A stretch of DNA of 64,000 nt from assembly GCF_024298825.1 (NCBI RefSeq), contig NZ_CP101153.1, forward strand, positions 248,001 through 312,000. Reading direction: 5' to 3'. The notes beneath the pieces are model-generated. The model saw only the letters and a program-made list of their open reading frames with translations. It had not been told where the DNA came from and ran no database searches. Numbering within the stretch: the stretch's first letter is position 1; every line of letters starts with the position of its first letter. Position numbers and translations under genes: made by a program. Origin of the DNA: Haloglomus salinum. Lineage in GTDB: Archaea; Halobacteriota; Halobacteria; Halobacteriales; Haloarculaceae. Shown here piece by piece: positions 57,474 through 64,000 of the stretch.

Positions 57474-60400
57474 CGTCGTCACCTCCGATGGCCTCGACGC
57501 CGGCGTTCTCACCGGCTGGGTGGGATACCTGGCCAGGAGTCCGGTCGTCCACGCTGGGGGGCTCCGGCCCAGCATCGGCGAGCAGGGAAGCCGGCGGCGC
57601 CCGGAGCGCACCGGCCAACGCGAGGCCGGCAGCGATCAGAGTCAGCAGTACCGCACCCATGGCACAGACAACCAGCACGGGCGGCGTCGGGAACCCGATG
57701 CGGACGCCGAAGACGACGAGGAGGTCCGCGACACCGAGTCCGGCAAGCGCGACCGATGCCAGCGCGACCGCCAGCAGAGCGGCTACGACACCGATCCGGA
57801 GCGCGTCGGCCAGCACCAGCCGCGCGACACGAGCGGGTGTCGCCCCCGTCGCCCGGAAGACACCGAGCGTTCGCCGGCGGGCAGCGACAGCGGCCGCGAA
57901 CGCGGCGGTGGTCCCGCCGACGGTCATCAGCGACGCCAGGACGACCAGCGTCCCGACGAGCAGCCCGAGGTTCCCGAACGCGACCTCGATGGCCTGTCCG
58001 ATACCGCTCGTCCCCGTCCGGCCGCTGGTGGCCAGCGCCGCGACGATGCGGTCGTCGCCGGTCACCCGGTAGGTCGTGTTCAGTGCGGTCGCATCCACAC
58101 CGCTGCCGACGCTCGCGGTGACGGTGTACTCACCCGGAGGCTGTCTGCTCAGGCGGCCGTCGAGCGCCGTCCGTTGTCCGGGTGTCAGCTGCAGCTCCCG
58201 GTCGAGGGTGACACCGGGGCCGGTCAACTGTACCCGGCGCGTCAGCGTCCGGTTCCACGGGTTCGACAGCCGCAGTGTCGCCGTCGGCCGGACGAGCGTG
58301 CTTGGCGCGTCGGGGCGGACTGTCAGCCGGGTACTCACATCTCGGGTCGCGTTCCGGGAGACGACGAGGGTCGTCTCCGTGGTCGACGCTCCCTCTGCAG
58401 TCGCCCGCACAGTGTACGTGCCGGACGTGGCAGGCAGCGGGAGACGCGTACGACCGTTGCCCCCCGTCGAAACCGACCGGTTCCACGACCCGTTCGTGAC
58501 CGTCAGCGTCGCTCGCGTCGGCGCGCCAGAGGCGTTGACCACCCGGACCAGTGGTTCCGACCGAGGTGGTGCCCGCCCGGGGACGCCCTCGAGTGCGAGT
58601 GCATCGCGGGGCACGACCGTCACATCCCGTCTGGCGCCACCTGCCTGCACGGTAGCGGTTCCGGCCGCGCCCGCGGAGAAGGTCACGGTCCGCGTCGTCG
58701 AGCGTAACGGCGCTAGCGTCACCTCGATGGTCCGTGTCGTGCCACGATACGTGACGGCGACCTGCTCGGTTCCCTCTGCGGGCGCGTCGTTTCGAACGGT
58801 CACGTCGACCCGGAGCTGTCCCTCGGCAGGCACCCGACTGGGTGTCGAGAGCCCGGTGACACCGATGCCGCTCCCGGTGCCCGGCTCCACAGCCGGGAGG
58901 TCGGTCACCCGGATGAGGTTCGCCTGCCCCTCGCGGACGCTGGTCAGCGACCGCGCCGTCGCCAGCGGGACCACGACCTGGTCGTCGAACGGGCCCGCGG
59001 CCTCGAACGTCCCGACCAGCCGGACCTGCGTGACTGCGGGCTGGGTACTCCCGCCCAGGAGCAGCTGGTCGCCGACACCGAGGTCGAGCGTGGCGGCTGC
59101 GTCGGCGCCGATGACGGCTTCCGAGGCGTTCCGCGGCGCACGACCTGTGACGAGGTCGGCGTCTGTCACCCGTGAGAAGGCAGTGTAGTTCGCCCCGCGT
59201 GCCGGCACGGGCTGGCCGTCGACGACCTCGAACAGGAGGATTTCCGGACTCGCATTCGCGCCGCGTGCCCGGAGCGCGTCGGCGTAGCCGGCCGGCAACT
59301 TGCTACTCACCGGGTGGGTGCTCCCGGGCTGGACGATGGTCGTCGTCTCGACGGCGGTTCCGCTGTCGACCAGGCCGTCGAGCGGTCCCGCGCCGCCCGC
59401 GATCGGTGCGGCGACGCCGGCCAGCCCCGCGGCGAGTCCGACGAACAGGACGAACGCCGTCAGTGTCGCCGCGGTCGGAACGAGCGGCCGCCAGCCCAGA
59501 ATCCGGGGCCGGGCGGCCGCGCGGAGCCGCGTCACGAGACTCGAGCCGGCATCCGCAGCGGACCGCCCGCTCATGGGGTCGGTCAGGCTCCCGGGTGACG
59601 CCCGCGCGGCACTCCAGGACGCGATGACGCCACTGCCGATTCCGACGCCGATCAGCGCCGCGAACAGCGGCACCAGCACCCGGACCGCTCGTGGTGACAC
59701 CTGCACGGCGAGCGAGGTGGGCAGGCCGGCCGCGACGGCGACGTTCACGGCCGCATTCGTCGCGATGACGCCGACCGCGTAGCCCAGCGCCACGCCGACA
59801 GCGGTCAGCAGGCCGGCCCGTACCGCGAACAGGCCGAGGACCGTCCGGGGACGCCCGCCCGTGGCCCGCACCACGCGGATGGTCGGGCGCCGGTCCCGGA
59901 CGCTCATGCGCGTGACACTGTAGGTCGTCACGCCGACCAGCAGTCCTCCACACGCTGCGGCCACGCCGACGACGACGAGTGCCTGCTGGGTGCCGGCGAC
60001 GAAGAACGCCAGCGCGGACAGCAGGGGGACGCCCTCGTTCGGAACGGCTGCGGCGATTGCCCCGTCGACGCCGGTCGCGTTCGCTCCCTCTCGTGTATCC
60101 ACACTCCGGCCATCGGGGTGGACGGCCAGCGCCGTGCGTGGCGACCTCACCTCATCTGGTGTAACGACCTGCCACTCTGGGGGCACGGCATCGCGGAGCG
60201 CCACGCCCCCGACGGAGGCGTTCTCGGGGATGCCCACGACAGTCGTGCCGTTCGCGTGGCCGAGCGGCAGCACGACGGCGTCCGGGTCGCTCGCGGCCGC
60301 GGCTGCGGGCGACTCGTGGGCCGTCACCGACCCGGGCGAGTCGAACTGCGCGGCGAGGGTGGCGGTCTGTGCGCCCGCGGCGAAGACGAGCAGCGTCGTC

Positions 60401-60492
60401 CCGACGAGGAACGCGACGGTCACGGCGACCACCAGCACCGCGAGTCGGTCTCGGCGTGACCAGCGCGTGAGAAGTGCGCGACGGTAGCTCAT
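57466..60492 (-). CDS. Very large FtsX-like ABC permease with extracellular insert
   Basis: The product is 1008 residues from the ATG at 60492 (MSYRRALLTRWSRRDRLAVL). It has the FtsX/MacB layout twice over: one N-terminal helix, an extracellular region, three helices (ALVVVGVAAACGGLLVGVTT and following), further helices at about 300-350, then a 400-residue extracellular domain with Ig-like repeats (VDVTVRNDAPAEGTEQVAVT; VRVVNASGAPTRATLTVTNG), and a final three-helix FtsX unit (LLVGTLVVLASLMTVGG; RRRTLGVFRATGATPARVAR). Usual permeases have about 400 residues. It is translationally coupled upstream to a 53-residue gene and downstream to the membrane protein gene. Confidence 0.82.
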   Translation of the reverse strand: MSYRRALLTRWSRRDRLAVLVVAVTVAFLVGTTLLVFAAGAQTATLAAQFDSPGSVTAHESPAAAAASDPDAVVLPLGHANGTTVVGIPENASVGGVALRDAVPPEWQVVTPDEVRSPRTALAVHPDGRSVDTREGANATGVDGAIAAAVPNEGVPLLSALAFFVAGTQQALVVVGVAAACGGLLVGVTTYSVTRMSVRDRRPTIRVVRATGGRPRTVLGLFAVRAGLLTAVGVALGYAVGVIATNAAVNVAVAAGLPTSLAVQVSPRAVRVLVPLFAALIGVGIGSGVIASWSAARASPGSLTDPMSGRSAADAGSSLVTRLRAAARPRILGWRPLVPTAATLTAFVLFVGLAAGLAGVAAPIAGGAGPLDGLVDSGTAVETTTIVQPGSTHPVSSKLPAGYADALRARGANASPEILLFEVVDGQPVPARGANYTAFSRVTDADLVTGRAPRNASEAVIGADAAATLDLGVGDQLLLGGSTQPAVTQVRLVGTFEAAGPFDDQVVVPLATARSLTSVREGQANLIRVTDLPAVEPGTGSGIGVTGLSTPSRVPAEGQLRVDVTVRNDAPAEGTEQVAVTYRGTTRTIEVTLAPLRSTTRTVTFSAGAAGTATVQAGGARRDVTVVPRDALALEGVPGRAPPRSEPLVRVVNASGAPTRATLTVTNGSWNRSVSTGGNGRTRLPLPATSGTYTVRATAEGASTTETTLVVSRNATRDVSTRLTVRPDAPSTLVRPTATLRLSNPWNRTLTRRVQLTGPGVTLDRELQLTPGQRTALDGRLSRQPPGEYTVTASVGSGVDATALNTTYRVTGDDRIVAALATSGRTGTSGIGQAIEVAFGNLGLLVGTLVVLASLMTVGGTTAAFAAAVAARRRTLGVFRATGATPARVARLVLADALRIGVVAALLAVALASVALAGLGVADLLVVFGVRIGFPTPPVLVVCAMGAVLLTLIAAGLALAGALRAPPASLLADAGPEPPSVDDRTPGQVSHPAGENAGVEAIGGDDDD

Positions 60493-60650
60493 CGGCTCAC
60501 CTCGACGGGCGGCGTGTAGCGCCACTCGTACATCTGCTGCCGGATGTCGTACATCGACTCGGCGATGTAGCACGTCGGCTCGCGCTCGTCTCGCGTCGCT
60601 CCCGGGCCGTCGTACGACGAGGTAGCGCGGTGAGCGACGAATCGTATCAT
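60489..60650 (-). CDS. 53-residue protein between two permease genes
   Basis: The minus strand has an ATG at 60650 and 53 codons to TGA at 60489: MIRFVAHRATSSYDGPGATR, then EPTCYIAESMYDIRQQMYEW and RYTPPVEVSR. Both ends overlap neighbouring genes by ATGA (upstream permease stop 60647, downstream permease start 60492), which strongly supports translation. No motif is recognised and it is not hydrophobic. It could be a small accessory subunit of the transporter. Confidence 0.62.
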   Translation of the reverse strand: MIRFVAHRATSSYDGPGATRDEREPTCYIAESMYDIRQQMYEWRYTPPVEVSR

Positions 60651-61924
60651 TGTCGAGAGAGGACAGCCAGCGGGTCGATGCTCGCGGCCCGCCAGCCGGC
60701 GACGAGCGAGCCGAGCGTTCCCATCGAGAGCGCCAGCCCCAGCCCCACGCCATAGAGCCAGAGCGGCGTCTTGATGAGCTCCGTGAACCCCGTCAGGTCG
60801 GCCACGAAGCCGTTGACCACGCTGACGAGCGGCGGGACGAGCAGACAGCCGACGGCGCCGCCGACGAGGCCGAACAGGACCCCCTGTGTCCCGACCATCA
60901 CGCCCAGCGTGCGGCCGCGCATCCCGACGGCCTTCATCGCGGCGAGCGCCTCGCGCTGGTGGTAGACGACGAGCGCGAGCGTGTTCAGCACCAGCGCGAT
61001 ACCGGCGACGACCGCGAGCAGGACGAGCGTCCCCGCCCCGGCCAGCACGGAGGCCTGCCGGCCGATGATGGCGCCCACCTGTTCGTCGTTGGTCCGGAAG
61101 TCGAAGTCAGCGTACTCCCGTTCCAGTGCTCGCTGTGAGCGTTCGGTCCCGTACCCCTCGGCGAGACTGACGCCGACGATGCTGGCGCGGTCGCTCCCGG
61201 TCGTTCCCGAGACCTCGTGCAGCTCGCTCAGATGCATCGCGACCGTCGGGACGCCGAGGAACCGCGAGAACGAGCGCGTCACCCCGACGATGCGGAACTC
61301 GTTGCGTTCGGCCTGGTAGATGGTGCCGCCGACGTACAGCGTGTCGTTGACTCCCACGTCGTACCGCTCGGCGGTCCGCTCGTCGATGAATATCTCGTGG
61401 GTCATCGGCCCGTCGTAGCTCCCGTTGGCGTAGTGGACATCGCCGGTGGAGAACCCGCCCCCACCGACGACTCGCGAGCCGTTCCCGGTCAACCCGACAC
61501 CGGCGATAGTATCGAAGTTCGACGGGCTATCGCTCACGTACACCGTCTGGAATGCCAATGCCTGTGCGTCCCGGACCCGTTCGTTCGATTCGAACTCCTC
61601 GGTCGTCCGATGGGCCTGCGGGATTGGGTTGGCGACGCCACCGATACCGGCCGGATTCAGCTCCACCTGGCCACTCGTCGCCCAGAGGTCGTGGTCGAGG
61701 TAGTCGATTGCCTCGTCACCGGTCGTCGTCAGGCCGTAGCCCAGCCCCGCAAGCGAGACGACCAGCACCACCCCCAGCGCGATACCGACCACCGACAGCA
61801 CCGACCGGACGCGGTAGTGCCGGACCTGTGACAGCGAGATACCCACCGCAGCGCGGGCCCGCGTCCCGGGAAGCCACGACGGGGCTGGTGATTCGTCCCC
61901 CTCGGAATCGCCGTCGGGGCTCAT
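60647..61924 (-). CDS. FtsX/MacB-type ABC permease
   Basis: The product is 425 residues with a first helix VRSVLSVVGIALGVVLVVSL, a MacB-like periplasmic-core domain of about 230 residues (GFSTGDVHYANGSYDGPMTH; FRIVGVTRSFSRFLGVPTVA), then three C-terminal helices with the FtsX signature LALVVYHQREALAAMKAVGM. It partners with the similar permease encoded upstream (61921) and the ATPase at 63188. Its start overlaps the upstream stop by four bases. The transported substrate is unknown; MacB-type systems usually move lipids, peptides or lipoproteins. Confidence 0.9.
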   Translation of the reverse strand: MSPDGDSEGDESPAPSWLPGTRARAAVGISLSQVRHYRVRSVLSVVGIALGVVLVVSLAGLGYGLTTTGDEAIDYLDHDLWATSGQVELNPAGIGGVANPIPQAHRTTEEFESNERVRDAQALAFQTVYVSDSPSNFDTIAGVGLTGNGSRVVGGGGFSTGDVHYANGSYDGPMTHEIFIDERTAERYDVGVNDTLYVGGTIYQAERNEFRIVGVTRSFSRFLGVPTVAMHLSELHEVSGTTGSDRASIVGVSLAEGYGTERSQRALEREYADFDFRTNDEQVGAIIGRQASVLAGAGTLVLLAVVAGIALVLNTLALVVYHQREALAAMKAVGMRGRTLGVMVGTQGVLFGLVGGAVGCLLVPPLVSVVNGFVADLTGFTELIKTPLWLYGVGLGLALSMGTLGSLVAGWRAASIDPLAVLSRQ

Positions 61925-63195
61925 CGAAGCACCTCCCGGACGGCCCGCGTCCGGCGACTCACCACGACCAGCGGTGGGAGCGCCACGAGGCCGACACCGA
62001 GCGCGACCAGCAGTCCGTACAGTCCGAACACCGGCCGGACCGCGAACGGCACCGCGGTCCCGAACACTCCCAGGAGGGCGACGACGGCCGCGGCGACGAG
62101 CCAGCAGCCCACGCCGACGAGTCCGCCAACGCCCGCGGTCGCCAGCGTCTCGCCGGCGACCAGCGTGGCCCGTGAGGTGCCAGAGACGCCGATAGCCGCG
62201 AGTACCGCCCTGTACTCGGCGTCCGCGAGGACCGAGAACCCGACCGTCGTCACGAGGAACAGCGTTCCGACGACGACGGCGACGACCAGTGCCGCGGCGG
62301 CCATCGCCACCGGCAGGCCGCTCTGCTGTGCCCGCGAGGTGAGCAACTCGCCGCGAGTCAACACCTGGGCGTTCGGGTACACGCCATCGAGGTCCTCGGC
62401 GGCGACCGACCCGTCCGTCGAGACGAGAATCTGGTCGGCCACGTCGCCGCTCGTCCCGCCCGTGAGCCGCTGGAGTTCTGCGAGGTGGACGACCGCGACC
62501 GGCAACTGCCCGATTCCCGGGCCATCGGTGGTCGCGACCGTCGAAACGGTGAACCCCTCGTCGAACTCCGTTCCGGCGACCCGCAGGCCCGTTCCGGGTT
62601 CGACCTGTCCGCCCTCGGGGCCAAGCGTGCTCGCGGCACTCTCGGAGACCACCGCCTCACCGGTCCACGTGCCGTTGTACGACCCGTTCGCGTAGTACGG
62701 GTCGCCCGGCGACAGGGCGTTCGTCGGGAGTCCGGCGACGCGCTGCTCGCTCGCCCCCGGAAGCACGCCGAGGACGACGACGTACTGGGGCTCCACGTCG
62801 CTGTCTGCTGGCCCGAGCCGAAGCACGCCGGTGAGCACGGGCGTCGCGTCGGTGACGCCCGGTCGGGCGGTGAGGCGTTCGGTCACCGGATGGACCTGCC
62901 CGAGTCGCTGCCCCTCGACGGCCGTCACGGCACTGCCCGCGGAGCCCTCGGGGAGGATCCAGTAGTCCGTCTCGTCGGTGCCGACCGTCGTCCCCGTGAC
63001 GAGGCCGGCGCTCACGCTCGTCATGACGAGCAGCAGCGCGACCGCGACGGCGACCCCACCGACGCTGAGCAGTGTCTGTCCGTCCCGCTCGCGGAGTCGG
63101 TGGCCGAGCCGCGCGGCGGCCAGCCCCGCGAGCCCGCGGAGTCTCCCGCGGCGCGTCCCCGAGTCCGCCTCGAGTTCGGACGGTCCCTCACTCAT
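61921..63195 (-). CDS. FtsX/MacB-type ABC permease
   Basis: The product is 424 residues from the ATG at 63195 (MSEGPSELEADSGTRRGRLR). The first helix is LLSVGGVAVAVALLLVMTSV. The extracellular core (SPGDPYYANGSYNGTWTGEA; LPVAVVHLAELQRLTGGTSG) resembles that of the next permease. The three C-terminal helices carry FSVLADAEYRAVLAAIGVSG. The two permeases share the core pattern YANGSYxGxxT and evidently derive from a duplication. The start overlaps the ATPase stop by 8 bases; an earlier in-frame ATG at 63240 would lie inside the ATPase gene. Confidence 0.9.
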   Translation of the reverse strand: MSEGPSELEADSGTRRGRLRGLAGLAAARLGHRLRERDGQTLLSVGGVAVAVALLLVMTSVSAGLVTGTTVGTDETDYWILPEGSAGSAVTAVEGQRLGQVHPVTERLTARPGVTDATPVLTGVLRLGPADSDVEPQYVVVLGVLPGASEQRVAGLPTNALSPGDPYYANGSYNGTWTGEAVVSESAASTLGPEGGQVEPGTGLRVAGTEFDEGFTVSTVATTDGPGIGQLPVAVVHLAELQRLTGGTSGDVADQILVSTDGSVAAEDLDGVYPNAQVLTRGELLTSRAQQSGLPVAMAAAALVVAVVVGTLFLVTTVGFSVLADAEYRAVLAAIGVSGTSRATLVAGETLATAGVGGLVGVGCWLVAAAVVALLGVFGTAVPFAVRPVFGLYGLLVALGVGLVALPPLVVVSRRTRAVREVLR

Positions 63196-63940
63196 CCGTC
63201 GGACCCCGATCACCGTCGGCGCCGTCCACGCGGCGCCCATCGCGTAGCTCTATGACGCGGTCGGCGGCCTCGGCCACGGCGTCGTCGTGGGAAGCGACCA
63301 CGACCGCGCGGTCGCCAGCGGCCTCGCGGAACAGCTCCAGCACCCGCTCGCCGGTCGCGGTGTCCAGTTCCCCCGTCGGCTCGTCGGCGATGACGAGCGC
63401 CGGGTCCAGCACCAGCGCCCGGGCCACGGCGACACGCTGTCGCTCACCGCCGGAGAGTTCGTCGGGCCGGTGGTCCAGCCGGTCGCCCAGCCCCACGCGT
63501 TCGAGCAACTCGTCAGCCCGCTGGTGGCGTGCTCGCCGACCGATGCCGGCCTCGACGAGCGGCAGCGCGACGTTCGAGCGGGCGGTCAGCGACGGGAACA
63601 GGTGCATCCGCTGGAACACGATGCCGATATGCTGGCGTCGGAGGCGTGTCCGGCCGCGTCGACCGACCGATTCCGTGTCCGTGCCGGCGATGCTGACACT
63701 GCCGGCGGTCGGCGTATCGAGCGCGGCGAGAAGGTGCAACAGCGTCGACTTGCCGCTCCCGCTCGCACCGACGACGGCGACGAGTTCACCGGCTTCGACG
63801 GCGAGCGAGACATCGTCCAGCGCCGTGACCGTCGGCCCGCTGTCGCCGCGGCGGTACTCGCGGCGCACCGAGCGACAGACGGCCGGCGGGTCGGTGTCGG
63901 CGGATGGAGGAGGGGAGACCGTTTCGGAGGGCTCTGACAT
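63188..63940 (-). CDS. ABC transporter ATP-binding protein (LolD/MacB type)
   Basis: The product is 250 residues. Walker A is GASGSGKST, Q-loop IVFQRMHLFPSLTARSNVAL, signature LSGGERQRVAVARALV, Walker B ALVIADEPTGELD and H-loop VVVASHD. The ATG at 63940 gives an acidic leader typical of haloarchaeal proteins; a TTG at 63976 is less likely. It is the first visible gene of the operon that continues with two permeases, a micro-protein, the giant permease, a membrane protein and a second ATPase. It is similar to the ATPase at 54965, so the operon may supply two ATPases for heteromeric transporters. Confidence 0.92.
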   Translation of the reverse strand: MSEPSETVSPPPSADTDPPAVCRSVRREYRRGDSGPTVTALDDVSLAVEAGELVAVVGASGSGKSTLLHLLAALDTPTAGSVSIAGTDTESVGRRGRTRLRRQHIGIVFQRMHLFPSLTARSNVALPLVEAGIGRRARHQRADELLERVGLGDRLDHRPDELSGGERQRVAVARALVLDPALVIADEPTGELDTATGERVLELFREAAGDRAVVVASHDDAVAEAADRVIELRDGRRVDGADGDRGPTDE

Positions 63941-64000
63941 CGGGAAGTCTGTCGGCAATGGGCGTAGTTCGGACAAAAAGCCACCGTCGTCGGTCGGATA

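Overview
The window is from a halophilic archaeon (class Halobacteria). Evidence: most of it is GC-rich, the predicted proteins are strongly acidic, promoters look like TATA boxes about 28 bases upstream of start codons (leaderless transcripts), and many genes belong to families known mainly from haloarchaea (DUF1616, DUF7342-like regulators, Orc1/Cdc6-like proteins, two-CxxC zinc micro-proteins, the MoxR/DUF58/DUF4350 set). I saw no rRNA, tRNA or CRISPR array.

Bases 1-9500 are a plasmid- or provirus-like graveyard. They hold the end of a primase-polymerase, a broken nucleotidyltransferase module, a TnpB element carrying a hidden 45-residue gene, a UPF0175/PIN toxin-antitoxin pair whose toxin is clipped by an IS end, and a Doc-type toxin. 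A truncated sugar epimerase is joined to a truncated, frameshifted VirB4-type ATPase. An Orc1/Cdc6-like ATPase with unusual nucleotide-binding motifs is fused to a nuclease-like domain, and a headless second Orc1/Cdc6 follows.

Bases 10000-25800 and 30800-34200 are a surface-polysaccharide / glycosylation island, visibly AT-rich between about 10000 and 21500. It holds a TupA-like ATP-grasp protein, a flippase, two sulfatase-family proteins, three GT4 glycosyltransferases, a GT2 glycosyltransferase, a large polytopic membrane protein and DUF1616. It is littered with decayed genes (beta-helix protein, NUDIX hydrolase, polysaccharide deacetylase, DUF1616 copy) and an IS1595-type element with an amber codon. 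Bases 25980-30800 hold a small operon (ribbon-helix-helix protein plus coiled-coil/zinc-ribbon protein) behind a palindromic operator, then two convergent tyrosine recombinases with the corpse of a third between them.

Bases 34250-36170 are a complete IS605-type element (tnpA + tnpB). Bases 36500-52300 are chromosome-like GC-rich DNA: a lipoprotein with a metzincin-like zinc site, and the MoxR/DUF58/DUF4350 cluster split by two toxin-antitoxin modules (HTH/MazF-like and AbrB/PIN). Bases 52470-54960 hold a DUF7342-type regulator whose downstream partner was destroyed by a third TnpB element. That TnpB lacks the usual RuvC-II glutamate. Bases 54960-63940 are a tightly overlapping ABC-transporter operon (ATPase, two permeases, a 53-residue micro-protein, a very large permease), followed by a polytopic membrane protein and a second ATPase.

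A recurring theme is IS200/IS605-derived sequence. There are three TnpB elements, each ending in a hairpin followed by GGAGGATGTCA; two orphan ends; and five stand-alone palindromes of the type CCCACGACTTCAGTCGTGGG in two subfamilies. Several of these sit exactly at gene truncation points.
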